A DNA stretch of 64,000 bases, taken from assembly GCF_012273895.1 (NCBI RefSeq), contig NC_052121.1:7589624-7653623 (forward strand). Reading direction: 5' to 3'. Positions 34,201 through 48,289 of this stretch are shown here, in pieces. Made by a program: the position numbers and the translations under genes. A model generated the notes under the pieces. That model did no database searches, had not been told where the DNA came from, and saw only the letters and a program-made list of their open reading frames with translations. Source of the DNA: Zerene cesonia. Lineage: Eukaryota; Arthropoda; Insecta; Lepidoptera; Pieridae. How positions within the stretch are numbered: the first letter of the stretch is position 1; each line of letters starts with the position of its first letter.

Positions 34201-35030
34201 TAAGAAATTTGACAGCAGTATTTAATCAGACTCGCAACAAACACTAGGAGGGTGACAATTGCAGGCGCCGGATGAAAAAGCGAAAAGAAAGTATTCTTTT
34301 CACTTTGAAAAGGCAACAATAAGGGACTGGTGGAAAAAGGTCCGGATGTGGAAGTGACAGATTGTCGACAATGGTGGAGTCACACCTCGTGTTAACGGAC
34401 GGCGAGCACAGGAATTAGCTATCATTTACTTAAGCACTTATATAATTAAGTGGGAGAGCCATTACTGACGCCAGGGGTCGAGTTTCTTTGAGACTGTCTC
34501 TAATTGTGCTTATAACGGTTGTTGTTCAGTTTGTAGCGTAATATATTTGATCCTTCTATTAATTAGCGGAATTGAGAAAAATAGTTTGTGATTTTTTTAT
34601 AGCTTTGCTTTTGCTAGTTTTGTTGCGTTTTGTTTTTAATTTTTATGAATGTCGACTTTATGTAACAGCTCGAAGTAAGATTGTCTGTTTTATACGTTTT
34701 TTACCGTTATACTAACTAACACGTTAAGTATATTATTCAAAACAAAGTAAAATAAAACTGTAATGGTGATAGGAACAGCTAATTTTTATTTCTAAATACA
34801 CAATAGTCAAAATTGTCATGTTTATTTTAACATTCCTCGACCGTATCAAAAATTATTAAATGCTGTTATATTATTTTCATTCAAACTCCACTGACAAAAA
34901 CGTCCAAGTATTATTACTAGAATACAGATTTAAAACGAAATAAAAAAACTGAAGCAAATTCAAATTCAATTTTAATAACCCGACTTAATAAAGGCCGCGG
35001 TTTAAAATTTATTTGTTGTACTGCAAGAAT
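31281..35030. other. AT-rich non-coding sequence
   Basis: No gene or known repeat was found. Minor GC-richer patches occur at about 31600-31760, 32540-32640 and 34200-34480. The frame at 31686-31964 (92 codons, beginning MPVNMDRQCSARWWHDGEDA) has no acceptor, donor or domain to support it. The rest is AT-rich. Confidence 0.45.
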
Positions 35031-36440
35031 TCTCATTAATCCCCTTTGCATTTCGAATTAACGAATCGATCATAATTGATTAAGTACCACGCCGAGGCAA
35101 GGAATACCACAAAGGAGTCCATTCGGAGCACCTCCGCGGAAAACAAAAACAAGATTCCTCCCTTTTTGACCGAATCGTCGAAAGCGAAATCTGGCTTTGT
35201 TCATTTGCTCGGTAAACCGATAATTTCATTAAACAACAAAGTGGGACTCGTCGGCAGCTCTGTAAACACGGCAAGAAGCCAATGTCCCCTAAGATGGGAA
35301 ATTCATTTGAAGAAAAAATTTAAGTCCGAGCGCATCGCGGCAAATTAAGAATCCTCAGCCCCCAGTCTGTTTGTAAAAAACATTTGAATCTCAGAGAGGT
35401 TTCCGTAAATTAATTAGAAACAAAACATAGAAACGAAAAGCAATATCATTACAAAGTAAAATTAGAAATGAAGCATCTACAGTTTTTAAAACAGTAGTAC
35501 GGATGTATCCAGCGGATATATTGACTGCTTTGTTATGTTGTAAGAAATAAGAAAAATAACATAGCAAAGTTTATCTTTTATTAGTTCAGTTGGTAGGTAA
35601 TCAAGCTAATATTGCTCGAGTAACCCAAAATCGGACGCATTCCGCACGTTAAAAATATCGCGGAGTAATTTGGAGCATTCGGTCGGGCCACTGGCTTTAA
35701 TTTTGGAAGCGAGCAAATTAAGCCTAACCCCGATATATTGCGTTTGTTCTTTTGAAGCCGCCAGTGAAGGGTTAAACCAAGAATGCTTTTTACAGGAAGT
35801 CAAATAATCCGATGGAAAGATACACCCACATATGTAACCCTGTAGATATATAAAACATTCAACTGCTGCTTAAATGTTATTTTAGAAAAAGGCATCTTTA
35901 TATACCAACCTTGTTTCTCCCGAATCATTGTTTTTAATAAGAAAAACAAACATAATAATTGGCTATGAAATATTTTACCGTTACAAAGAATTACGGTTAG
36001 AAAAAAAATATGTTTATTATACTCAACCAAAAAACGAATCCATTGTCCACACATGACCACAAATACTCGTTAAACCGAAGCCAATGAATTATACCTCAGG
36101 CAGGTAATTAGACCGAAAATACCATTAAATTAATAAATAAAAAACAGAAGCGGAGCCCATCGAGCGATATAAGGCCCCTCTGTCGAATAAATTTATGTAA
36201 AAATTTTCATTAATATTTTTGAGGCCGACCGTCCGCTCGCCCTTGGGAGTGAAAATCGAGTTCGTGGTCGCGATGGAAAAATTCAAACCGAAAATTATGG
36301 GGTCCCTCCTTGTATTTGCTTATGAATACCGCTCGTACCTGCCCGCTTTGTGATGTATAGGTAAACATTGTGTGGTCGAAAAATACGGACATATTCCCGG
36401 GGTCGTTGCATCAGTCATGGAAACCACTCGATCACTTAAT
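35031..36440. other. GC-richer blocks with overlapping chance frames
   Basis: Blocks at about 35050-35360, 35620-35790 and 36090-36440 are unique and GC-richer. Frames on opposite strands overlap over 35076-35348 with equal openness, which argues against coding. No splice pair was convincing. Confidence 0.4.
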
Positions 36441-39400
36441 AATGAATCATTTAAATCAGACTGTGAAGCATGTGTATACAAACAAATTGTGTTAACGTTT
36501 TTCACAGCAGTCAAATATGTATTCCAATATTTTTTGCAATGAAATATTTCAATGAGATACGATTTTCTTTTTTTTTTTAAGTTTCAAATTTTTGTAAATA
36601 GATATTTTATAATATAACAATAAAAAAAATTATAAATACCACTACGTAAACACATAGAAATTCGGCAAACAAGTTAGTATGACACATAACCCCAGATCGG
36701 ATAAGATTATGAAAGATTTGTGAGTTTCGAGTGTAGTCCGAGCTTAAGAGATTTAAATCGCTCAACCGCCTGGAATGGTAGATACAAAAAGATTCGTCTT
36801 AGGTGAAGTGATACTGATACTTTCGGCCAGTGAGGGAGGTTATTTCCGAATTGTTTTATACATAAAATCCACATAAGTAGCCTTTATTTTATCACCTATT
36901 TTAATTTCAAATGATTTAAACATCTTAATATTGAAAGAAACATTTTTGCACTTTATTAAACCATCTTAATCCATGTGATATTTTATTCAATCAAATCAAT
37001 TCCGAGCGTTCTATATTAAGGATTTCGTAACCTTATTATGAACAATAAAACATTATTTAATATCAATAATACACCCATGATTTCCAAAGCATAATATTCA
37101 ATAAAAAATCATTCAAAATACAATCGCAAGAACTTCGCAATCCGACTTATTCAGGAAGCTGTTATCATCGAGTTAAGCGACCACAATGCAGCCGAAATCT
37201 GCGCGCGATATCAAGTGAACCTGTAAATCTTACAGCCATTTTTATATTCCTCCCCGAAGGGCTAAGTGAGTCGCACCAACCCAGATTATATCTTGACACA
37301 TGATGGATGAATGGTTATTGGTTCTTTACATCTTTATCATATCCATACACTGCACTAGTGCGAGATTTGCGTGCGATTTTGTTGGGTGTTTACAGTTTCG
37401 AATGGTTTTAAATATTGAATTTTTAAGGTGATAGGAAATAGATTGTATGAAATATATTGAGTTGAGACATGTCGACTTAAAATGGCATAATGTTTTGTTT
37501 TCGGTGGACATATTCCATCGGGTAAATTTTCAAGGTCATTGTTTTGTTATGACATTATCCATATAAATATACATTTCGAATTTACGTATTGCGTTGCATT
37601 TGCAAGATTTTATGCATTTCTAATTATTTTGATGACAACATTGTATATAAACATTTTAGCTTTTTTGTAATACGTCTATACTATAAACATCTGATACAAT
37701 ATCTACGCGTATATGTATATTATATGTAAAATATGCGAGATTGGCTGTTCGTGAAGAAGCGTCTGACACTGCGACCCGATCGTTTGCACTCTTTACTACA
37801 CCCCCGTTCTCACACATCATGCAGGTACGGTCGACAAAAAAGTATTTCACTAACTTACTTTGCATTTTATATTGTTTTGACAAGTTCTGTGAGATAGTCA
37901 TACAGATAATAATTATTTTACATACAAAGATTTTTTTTTAATAATAATACGATTGTTAGTGTTACGGCTAATGTGAATACGGCAACTTTTTTTATCTTTG
38001 TGCATATTTAGCAGTAATGCTATAACAAGCTACATTTGCTTACGCAGTATTTAAGTTTATTCACCGTTCTTGTCCCATTCATAAAGAAAATAAGATAACA
38101 AAAACTGCGCCGTTGCTAACCGTACCTCCTTTCCGGACGCTTTACCGAGCACATCATACGCGATACGGGCTGAAAAATGCCGCGACTGCGTTAGCGGAAA
38201 CATATCAATTCAATTTGGAAATCGCTCCTCGGCACACCGTGAAATGGGCCTGTCACGCTAAATCACGAACGGCCAGCGATAAACATCGGAAGGGTTTATG
38301 TTTTATTGGAACTGAGATATTTTATTTCGTGCGAGGAAATATTTTGACAGGCCGTGTGAGCACCAATTTGTAGATTGTTACCGAGGAGGGGCTAGAATAT
38401 ATCGCTGCGAATTGTTTAATGATAATATAACGCTTAAATACTTAAAGATGTATCTTACAAATCTGTATAATATATTATATTTTTATTGGTATATAGAGAT
38501 ATTTATTATTTTGACAACAAGCACTTTATGCTTAAAAACTAAAATAAAATTATTTATCTGTTGTCTAAAATGAACTATGGCTTCAAACTGAGATGAAAAC
38601 AACACGTTTTTACGTTGGCAACTTTTCCACTCTATTATTAAATAAATACTCGAGTACGCTGCCGTCGTGAATAAGCTTGTTTGCCAATTAACCCTCCCGT
38701 TAATAAGATAGAAAGAGCTCACTTTACTAAAAATTCATCACGTCATCTACAGTGGATATAAAAATTAAATATGCACACGAGGCGGTTAATGCCTCAAGGA
38801 AAACATGTTAAGCGGAATGAGTTTTACTTAAAAGCAGTCTGATATTTCATTATTTTAAAGATGGTCTCTTAAATGTAAAAGTTTTTAACAGCGAAATTGA
38901 AGCAAACAGCTCTTACGTATTTTGTGTTACCTTTCTCCATACTTATATTTAAAAACCAATTCTATAATTCATCATATTAACAGCGCTAAAATTATCTTAC
39001 CAGCGTGATTAATAGTAGCTAATTGAATTCAAATTTACCTACCAAAACAAATTCCCGCTCTCCGTACTACATCCTCGCTGATAGATCTCCCCGAATTTAA
39101 TATCCCACTCATAATTGAAGTGAACGTTCTTCCGAAGCCATTACCGTGAGATCGTAGACTAGTCGAGTCCCTACCTAGGTAATGAACTCACATTATAAAT
39201 GCAACGAGCTGTACTCCGCCGATGCACCGCAAACTCTGCTCAGAAGAATTAATTCATTTGCATGTAAAACTTCACCCACGGCAGTCTTAAGATTAGATGT
39301 GAGACAGGATCGATGAAAGCGCTTCATATTAGCATCATTGGCCTGAGGATTGTCTTTAAATTTGAGTAATAAAGTCTACGTGGCACTATTTACATATGCC

Positions 39401-40389
39401 AACCTATCTGATTCTTATACTTCATTATGAAGATTATTTACTTCTATTTATCGATTATACAAATTGTATTCTATCATAAAAAACATAAATCACGATAGAA
39501 CACACTTTTGAATCAAAACGAACAATAATTAATATATTCTAATCTAAAACGGTCTCGGAGAAATAATGAATAAAAGTTTCAACAAACCACTGGTAGACGC
39601 ACCTGCAAGCCACGTAGTATTTTTAATAGGATTCGTCCCCTCTCATCCGAGACCTCTTACTAATTCCACGTACTTCGTTCAAGGAGCACTTTTTAGAGTC
39701 ATTTCGCGCCTCTTGAGGACAATCGGATGCAAAATGGAAGCTTCAATTTGTCAGAGATGAGAGGTACCCTATTGAATTTAGGTGAAACGTTGAGAAATAT
39801 TTTGTGAAACTTCCGACTAAAAAAGTTTAAATTAATAGTGATTGAAACTTAACTAACTATACATTTGTTCATTGATTACGTGAGTTCATAATAAATTTTC
39901 ATCTTCCGCACTTACTTTCGAATCACAATCGGAACCCGTTTAATAATAGAATGTTTATTATAATATGTAAAACCTTAAAAAGTATCGGAATCATTAAACA
40001 AACAAGAAGCGCGAAGAAGGGAGGCAAAACGTTGCAAATCTCAATGTTTCGTTCGGGAACGTCGCGATGGTCCCCCAGGGACAACACTTATCATTGACAT
40101 TAACTTTTTTGTTGTCCATAACATTTGCATAACTCTAAAACTCTATCGACGCAGCACGCCTCGAAGCCCCGAGGCCAAAGAAAATTGCGGCCTATACTTT
40201 GTAAGATCATTTTCAGACTTTACGAAACTCGCTCGTCTTTTGGGAACTGTAAAATGGAGTAATTTGTAAATTGCCAGCGTGCGGTAACTGAATGTGCGTG
40301 CTTGATTTTATGTACTGATATCTGAGTGTACCTCAGGGCTTTGAGCATAACATGTAAAATAAATCTTCTATTTTGGATTGTTTAAAATA
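36441..40389. other. AT-rich sequence with scattered GC-richer blocks
   Basis: GC-richer patches lie at about 36690-36840, 37140-37300, 38100-38370, 39040-39340, 39560-39760 and 40000-40290. A T run sits at 36567-36578. The plus frame at 38113-38373 and the one at 39566-39760 read without a domain and have no splice support. No repeat family was recognised before the Helitron at 40390. Confidence 0.45.
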
Positions 40390-40585
40390 GTAGCTGCGCC
40401 CCGCGGTTTCACCCGCGTAAGTCCGTATAACGGGATAAAAAGTTGCCTATATGTTATTCCAGTTGTTCAGCTATCTATGTACCAAATTTCATTTCAATCG
40501 GTAAAGTAGTTTTTGCGTGAAAGAGCAACAAACACACACACGTCCTTACAAACTTTAATAATAATAAATTTATGATATTAACAGG
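40390..40585 (-). mobile_element. Non-autonomous Helitron-like element
   Basis: Reverse-oriented copy of the same family as 41199-41398 and 50821-50992. The left end has TAGCTGCGCCCCGCGGTTTC, the GC hairpin region, followed by GGGATAAAAAGTTGCCTATA, ACCAAATTTCATTTCAATCG and GAAAGAGCAACAAACACACA. The right end (TTATGATATTAACAGGA) has diverged from the usual ATAATATTAGTAGGA. Both ends carry small changes, so the boundaries are good to a few bases only. No coding. Confidence 0.8.
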
Positions 40586-41198
40586 ATGAACAAAATGTTT
40601 ACCTGGTAGTATTTAATGGGATAAGGATTAATTAGTCTCCCCTGAAAAGTTATTTTGTAATCTTAAAGCACTATTAGCCACGAACGAGAATTCATGCTTC
40701 AATCATTATTTAACTACTTGCCTACCATGTTGAATTAACTAAGTAAAGTAGTAAAAAGGTAGTAGTATATTTGTGAAAAAGAATAATTTTAAACAAATTA
40801 TTTGTTCTCTCGTACATAAAATTTAAATGGGATAAAAAATTAGCACATTAATTCAAGCAAGTCTATTTTGACGTCTGTCAGATTCAATGTGCCCTTCGGC
40901 AAACGAAGCTAATTTGACGTTTCGACGGTAAGGTAATAAAGGAATCGTTTGGGGATTTGTGTGGATATTTTATACTAGTCAGGATAATTTATAATAATTC
41001 ATTTGTTTTTTTTACCATTTTGGCATGAAGCCTGTTTCTAAAAGTCGATTTAATTACCAGTCAATATGGTTGACAAATGACAACTAATCCTTTAGCCAGA
41101 ATATAATAACAATAGTTTTTTGTTATTTAAAATTTATCTCGAGCTTTATTATACGATAAAATGTTATCCATTGACAAAATCAGCAAAGCATATTAATA

Positions 41199-41398
41199 CT
41201 AGCCGTGCCCCGCGGTCTCACCCGTGTATATCCGTATCCCGTAGGAATATCGGGATAAAAAGTTGCCTATATGTTATTCCAGATATCCAGCTGTCTACGT
41301 ACCAAATTTCATTGCAATCGGTTCAGTAGTTCTTGCGTGAAAGAGCAACAAACACACACGCGTCCTTACAAACTTTCGCATTTATAATATTAGTAGGA
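41199..41398 (-). mobile_element. Non-autonomous Helitron-like element, near-intact
   Basis: Read on the minus strand it starts TCCTACTAATATTATAAATG and ends in a GC hairpin, then CTAG, and it sits between A (41198) and T (41399) as Helitrons do. Its interior matches the 40390-40585 copy closely, including GGGATAAAAAGTTGCCTATA and GAAAGAGCAACAAACACACA. Two copies of the same family lie only about 600 bases apart in the same orientation. TAGTAGGAT is repeated just past the end. Confidence 0.85.
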
Positions 41399-41988
41399 TT
41401 AGTAGGATATGATATGAAATATGATGGTTATTCACGCGAATGTTACATTATTTTATCAAGATTATTTAATTCATTTCGTTCAACGTAGGTAGTATTATTT
41501 AGACAAATAAATGCATACGCTAATATATTATGCGTTTTTATTATTCCTCATTATCCTAACTTCAATTATCTTTCTATCTTAAATTAAAATTAAATTCGAT
41601 ATACCAAAAAGAGTCCTTTCCTGGAACTTAAGCACTTAGAAATTTATTCAACAAAGCGTCTTAAAATAACAATTTAAAAACATGAGCGTGTATAACGATG
41701 TCTATGTATATATAAGTATACGTATATACATATCGGATGGCTTAATGGAAAGGTATCACTGGAAGCAGCTGTTATGATACCGGCCAAGAGTGTCGCCGCA
41801 CTCACCCTTAAAAGATTTTTAAAGCTTCGTAGCATGGAGAGCACTCTGTTTAATACATTTTTACATATTGTACAACTTGTATGAAAAATCGTAATAAAAG
41901 CAACCTTAAGAATTTGTAAACGAAATGATGGAACTGAAGATGTAATCTTAAAGAAGCCAATGTTCTAAAAATAATGTGTTAAACAATT

Positions 41989-42004
41989 AAAAAAAAAAAA
42001 AAAA
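41989..42004. repeat. Poly(A) tract, 16 bases
   Basis: An uninterrupted run of A with no AATAAA at the usual distance and no target-site duplication seen. It is simple sequence or the tail of a very old retroposed copy. Confidence 0.8.
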
Positions 42005-43934
42005 TTCCAACTGATATAGACAACTACATATCGACAACAGCCCCAAATAGAGTAGATCAATTTAACACGCTGACATCTTAAAACTAAGATATGTTGAGCG
42101 AATTCTTATATTTATGACATTTTTTTTACAAAACATGTCTTCTCTAATATTTATATACAACAAGGCCCTATTCTCAAAATGCTTTCCTCTACTATTCAAG
42201 TTAAAAACGAAACCGACGTTTCCACACTTGTCCAACCTGCACCTACCGCCCGCAGCAAAGGCGATCGCATTTTTCTCACCCCAACCTTCGAAAAAAATAG
42301 GGGAGATTCTTATCTTGTCGCTTCTAATTTACTTATTCCTCTTTTAAAGACTTATTTACCTTCAAAATCCCATTGTGCCCAAACGGGACGAAAGATCTCC
42401 AGTAATAATGAGACAGGCTCTCGAGCGACGTGTCAAATGCGATTTTTTCTTAAAAGAGCAATAACAATTTACATAAACACCCGGTCCTAGTTAACAGTTA
42501 ATAAGGAAACGATGTCGCAATTGACGCTGTTGTCTCTTAAACGCCTTTTAGATGGAAATTTTGAGATACATTGTTTTACAAGACTATTTTTTGTTGGTTC
42601 CCGTTGTTGATGGAATGGCTTAATTAGATTGGACGATTTGTTTTTACGATTATTGTGTGCGAGATGTATTTCGATTCAGATACTTCGCAACATTGAATTG
42701 AATATAAATAGCTTTAAATGTAATTTTCAACATTCAGCTAAATGATTTCTTTTCACACATTTTTTTTTGATTTAGTTTATTGCATTTACACAAAAATTCT
42801 ATGAAAATCAATAGCCATTCGTTAGTGTTACTTTAACTCTAGAATGCCGTGATCAATTTTGATAATTTTGATTTTTAATGCATTCATAATAGTCTTAAGA
42901 AAATATTGATTGCTGGTACCTATATAATAAAATACATTGGATCAGTATTTTAAGCAATATTTTCTGCCATTTCTGAATTTAAAACGGGTTTTCACTCCAG
43001 TTCTTCTTAATACTTGAATCACTTCTTTAATTTTTATCTGGCATCATTGAAAGCGTTTTACATTAATAATATTAAGGTCAATGACCCGGCCACATTCAGC
43101 AATCTCGAGTAAGGGACTCTTAAGCGCGTATTGCAATACTACATCAACGAACCCTATTAATTTTGAAGCCAATGACACAACTCCGCGGCATATCAACCCC
43201 GTTCCATTAAAAACTTCCCGACTTGAACTCTACTAATAGTAATCCGAAACAAAGTTGGCTGGTTCAAGGTCGCAATTTAAAGTTTTTCGAAAACTTCCCT
43301 TCCACAGTTTTTTATAAGTATATAAATCTTTTTGCCGGCAAACTTTCAGAAAGTTTTTGGCCCAGATTGTCATCGATTTTTGTTTGAAGAGTTTGTTTTT
43401 CATTGTTCTTCTTTACTTGTTTGACGGTTAATTCATAAAAACTTTCCCGCCACCACAGTCGATGACATTATCGACCCGTCGTGGTCGTTTGTAAACAAAA
43501 CGAGCCTAGTGTCATTGTGTACGATACATGCACTATTGTGTCAGGTCTAAATAAACTATATTTAAAGAGCGCAACATATGGCAGTTCTTACTTCGTCCTC
43601 TGTATAAATATGAAAAATTTCGGCGACTGTAAATATTTTCCCTATCATAAAGGCATGCATGCAAGTCACCCCGAGGGCTTTCATCACCTCGGTCCTGAAT
43701 ATTTTTGTATGTATCAGCGACCCTCTGTCTCAAGTTATGTAAATGTCCTAACACTTTCTTCGTTTTTCTCGCATTTGCCGCACAATACAGTGCAATTTGA
43801 TGCGAGATCCCGACATTATCCGCATAGGTGAGCCCTTTCGACACACATTTCTAAATCGAAAAAGTGATTTGGAGCTTATTTTCTTGATCTTGGAAACCTT
43901 TACTCACTGTTTGTTTATTGAAGGCTTATATTTT

Positions 43935-43965
43935 GTCTATCTATCTGTTATATCTATCTATCTAA
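43935..43965. repeat. TCTA microsatellite, interrupted
   Basis: Two runs of about three TCTA units separated by TGTTATA. Confidence 0.75.
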
Positions 43966-44831
43966 CCTGTTATAAACGATAACAGTTTAGATAATCTATA
44001 ATATGCAGTGAAATCTATTATCTAATACATTCTAATAGGAATGCAATGTCGCAATCTTTATAACGACAAACAATACTTCTTCAGTATTTCATTAAACATG
44101 TTTGCATGATGCACAACTTTACATTACCATAAATTTTGCATAAATTAAAACGATAAAAATTAGAAGCAGACAGATATTTCCAATTTGATTCCGTTACAAT
44201 AGTATTGATGTCTGAATCCAAATGAGTTCCCCAAAGAAATTCAATAACAGGGGATATTTCTGCATTAATTGCTAGTCGCGTAGACAAAGAGAACATAATG
44301 AATCAGCGTCCCCGTTGTCCGTCTCGGCTGATTTATTTCATGACTTCGGCTATGCAAATTCCATTAAGATTCAAAGACGTACGTACTTCCCCTAAGAAAT
44401 CCACGACCGCAATGATGCCAATCGCGGCTGAATCTTAATATTTTATGTTGTGTTATTCCTTTTCTTTTTCCTTCCTGATAATATTTATTTCCTTGCCGAC
44501 AATGAGATTCCCACTTTGGCGCGTAATAAAAAAGAATTATTGTTCATCTTTTTATAGCGTGCCGTTTTGCTGGATTTGGTATTATGAAGATTGAAAGTGT
44601 GAGGGTTTTTATTTTGTTTTAAATAACTGCTTTTAGATAGCATCACATTTGTTTTTATTGAAATGTTTTTAATGGCAATATTTCATGACTACATTTGTAA
44701 TGTTAACAGGTTTCATATTATGTGTCTGTAAGAAAGACGTTAATATATCTCAGTTAATACTGAGATCAAGATTATGTTCCATTTCTTTAATCTTCATATA
44801 CCTACTTATGTAGGATCGATCAATCTACACT

Positions 44832-45002
44832 TCTACACTAATATTATAAAGAGAAAGAATTTGTATTTTTGTTAGTTTGCTTTGTAATGGATCAAAAACT
44901 ACTGAACCGATTTTCAAAATTCTTTCACCATTAGGAAGCTGCAACTTCACTGATTGACACAGGCTATATACGTATCACGGGCGAAGCCGGGGCAAACACT
45001 AG
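44832..45002 (+). mobile_element. Non-autonomous Helitron-like element, second subfamily
   Basis: It starts TCTACACTAATATTATAAAG, continues with GGATCAAAAACTACTGAACC and GGCTATATACGTATCACGGG, then closes with GCGAAGCCGGGG, CAAACA and CTAG before T. Start, hairpin and CTAG end are those of Helitrons. The interior differs from the 41199 and 50821 copies, so at least two subfamilies are present. No coding. Confidence 0.8.
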
Positions 45003-48000
45003 TGTTTAGTAAAGTAGCAGCCCTTCTGTTTTTGTCAAGACATAAAGAAATCAATGAAAAATAAAACTTAAATTGAATTTTCACTTAGGGCACTCAGTGC
45101 CCATCACACGTGATTAACAAGGCCCCAGCGGTTTGGCCACAAAAGTGGGAAAAAATCATCGAGGTGCGGCCAAGGGAGTGATCGGGCCGATGATTGATCA
45201 CTCCTCTAATTGGTTGATGGATGGTCTGGTTCGACCTGTGGGCTTACTACATACATCTCGTAATCCAATCCATGGGTATCTTGAATGTTTGTATTCAATT
45301 TTTAACACGCTTTTTTAGCATTTCTTGTTATAAAAGACTCCTTTAAATTCGAATTTTAAGGTTTAATGACAATACAATAATTTAATAGGTTTATTTTAGT
45401 ATCCATGGCTATTTCCTTACGTATATTCTGTAGCAAGTGACACAATTTAGTTGATTCGCCCCGTGTAGTTCAATTTCAAGGTTGTGGTACGATTTGTCTG
45501 CTTGTGGTACTATATGCTAATTATCTGATGTCCACTAATTCATAGTCTAACGTAATGACACGATTATGAGAACGAGTGTATTATGTATTTTTTTATTTCA
45601 AAAGAAAATGATATTTGAATTGACCGGTTACAGACTAGGTCTAAGTTCCTTTTGTTTCTTATTAATTAACGTGTTTACATAATTTTTGGATAAGCAATTT
45701 TATTAACCTCTACAACCGATTTCATTTAGAAAGTTTTCTCCCTTTAATGTATTATATTAGAATATAAAAGATAATTTACAATAGCTCACTTCCTCCCAAA
45801 GAAGAAATTGCTAGAGAAACATGACAATGACCAATTGATGTAAAATTCACCTGTCACTTCTGTTGCCTATCATTCACGTAACTTACTACGTTCTTAATCA
45901 TATTTACCTACTTTAACGCATCATTCAATCTGATACAATATCGTTCTAAAGGCAAACAAGATACCCAAGCAAATTCTCAAAACCCAAAATAATTATCGAT
46001 TCTATTTCATCCTAATCATCCAAATGTAAATTAAACATCAAGAATATAACTTGTAAGGCAACGTAACGTTATTTCCAAATAGTAATTAAATTCCTCAGTA
46101 CAAAGCAGAAGATATGAGCGGAACCTAATTTTCATAGCTGATTAGACTACCCCACATGGGATCGCATGATTACGTCACAGCCCTTGTTCTGACATCAATC
46201 TAAATAAACTTTAACGAGTGAAGGGTTGCTCAATAAAATGTTATAAACATAGAATTCGCGGACACGAAATAGAATTTTGGATGTCTTATGACTTAGAAAA
46301 TATTAATTTGAATAAGTTTTAAATACATTATCGACGTAATGACCTTTACCGTCTTGTACCTTTAACAGATACACATATTAAGAGCACAATTGGAAGAATT
46401 GAGAGTTACGTTTCAAAACCTTTAAGTCGAACGCATTGAATAATCATAGATAAATTGATAAGGAATCACGAAATTTTCCAACAATTAACAGTATAGATAC
46501 TCAAAGTATTAGATACTCAACTAAAGACCTGTGTACAATTTTAAAATCTCCAGTTTTCTACGTTGGAAAAGACTACAAAATAATTGTAATATTTATTGCA
46601 AAATTTTTGGCACTACAGAAATGATACAGAATACATTAAGACATTCAGAGAGCATTTTAGGTACTTGAAACTATTTTAAAGGTATAATTTTATCATTTAA
46701 CCTTTTAAGCTTTTAATGAAAAAAATCCAATAGTACATAAATAATTATTTGGAAGGCTTCCAAAGCGATAGTAGCTCTCGAAGATGCAAAAGCGCATAGA
46801 AACATAAAACGCAAATCAATTAATGCGCTTCAAATGTGATGATGAAGTACCGCCAATACACCACTCGAATTTCTTACGTACTTGGGTAACAAATGATCCG
46901 TTTCAACAATACGCATCGTGTTTGATCGAGCGCAGTATACTAATATACAGCATTAAAGAGTCGGTGCATATAAAAGCTGTCTAGAAAGTTTCTGTCGCTG
47001 GCAAACGATCGATACCGCCGAGGTGGGTAGGGAATTATACTGGGTAATGAACAACAGCTAGTTGCTGGTTAATTTGGGTTATTATGTCATTTGCTCATTT
47101 GCTCACGGGCGTTAGGCTTTTAATGTTTGTTAATGTGAGATCGGATTGCTGGGGTTGCGCGTTTTTCGTTGTCTTCTATGGAAGCAAAACAAATATAAAT
47201 AAAATGCATCTTTAGCTATTTTTTGCTTTCATTATATTTGATTGCGTATATTTTACTCTCTATTGAATTACATAGTAATGTTAAATTAAAGATTTTTTGA
47301 TGAATTAAAACTTATAACCTTAAAATTTTCATGGTTAAACCGGTCATGTCTTAAATTCATAAATATCTATACAATGACAGCAATGGTTTATGGTGCAATC
47401 AATGCCAGCACTCAATTTATTTTTTTAATTGTTTACCTTTGCTATTTATCTTAAAACAGCTTAAATGGTTATTGTGTCGCAACAGCATCAGGTCACAAAT
47501 TTAGACTCCTTTATTTTTTCATTATTTTCTAATGTACTTTGTTTATATTTGGCCTAGACCAATACATGTTTCGATATTTCATAAATAATTATGGTGAGTG
47601 CGTGATGAAATTGTGCTTTCATTCCAAAGATGTAGATCTTTCTCGAACAAAGTCTATAATCCCTGGCGATCTCGCGTGCGATCCGATATAGCCAAGTTTT
47701 GGTTAATACATAATTGGGACCAAATCCCTATTGGATCCCGAATATAGAGGGACAGGTTTCTTAGTGCGTGTTCAAGGGGAAATTAATGAAATTAACCGGT
47801 ACGACGACAATTATATGAGAAAATACGAAATACAAATTAATGTGCGTTCTTTGTAGTATGAAGCCAATAAATATGTAATAGACAATATACATATATTGCA
47901 AACCAATATTTAATGAAACATACAAACTATACGCTTTATTGTCTCTGCGACACTAAGCTTCAAAATTTGTTAAAGTAACTACAGTGGATATCATATATGG

Positions 48001-48289
48001 GTATATGTTTAATTTAAAAGTTCTAAACTGTAAATGATTTCAGAAAACATTTAATATGCCACTATATATACCGTAAGGTAATGTAACGATTTCCAAGAAA
48101 CGCGCACTATAAGCTTATACTAATTCCTTACATCAGCCTATAAATGTAAGTGTATCTGTAGATTTCTACATTTATAATTCATTTAAAAAAAAATCCTTAC
48201 CTATCCATTGCGCAGAAGATATATACAGAAAGTGCTACATATCAATATTATAATTATGTTATTTTCATGAAATCATACATTTAAATCAC
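45003..48289. other. Mostly AT-rich non-coding sequence
   Basis: A GC-richer patch at 45110-45260 holds a 61-codon plus frame without domain or splice sites. Further patches lie at 46970-47170 and 47640-47820. AGATACTCAA is repeated directly at 46495-46525. No gene or recognised repeat otherwise. Confidence 0.5.

Larger units (their letters stand above)
41399..44831. other. Non-coding sequence with GC-richer blocks
   Basis: GC-richer blocks lie at about 42220-42430, 43070-43300, 43440-43560, 43620-43850 and 44280-44560. Features include the 10-bp stem TATGTATATA/TATATACATA at 41703-41732, a 16-A run at 41989-42004, TCTA repeats at 43935-43965 and the 8-bp stem ATCTCAGT/ACTGAGAT at 44747-44766. 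Frames at 43481-43831 (plus, 116 codons) and 43533-43844 (minus) overlap almost fully, with no domain; the plus frame ends near a donor-like GTGAGCCC but has no acceptor. No gene is called. Confidence 0.45.

Noticed and set aside
43481..43844. 116-codon plus frame opposite a 103-codon minus frame, with a donor-like GTGAGCCC near the end
   Set aside because: Equal openness on both strands suggests stop-poor non-coding DNA; there is no acceptor at the left side.
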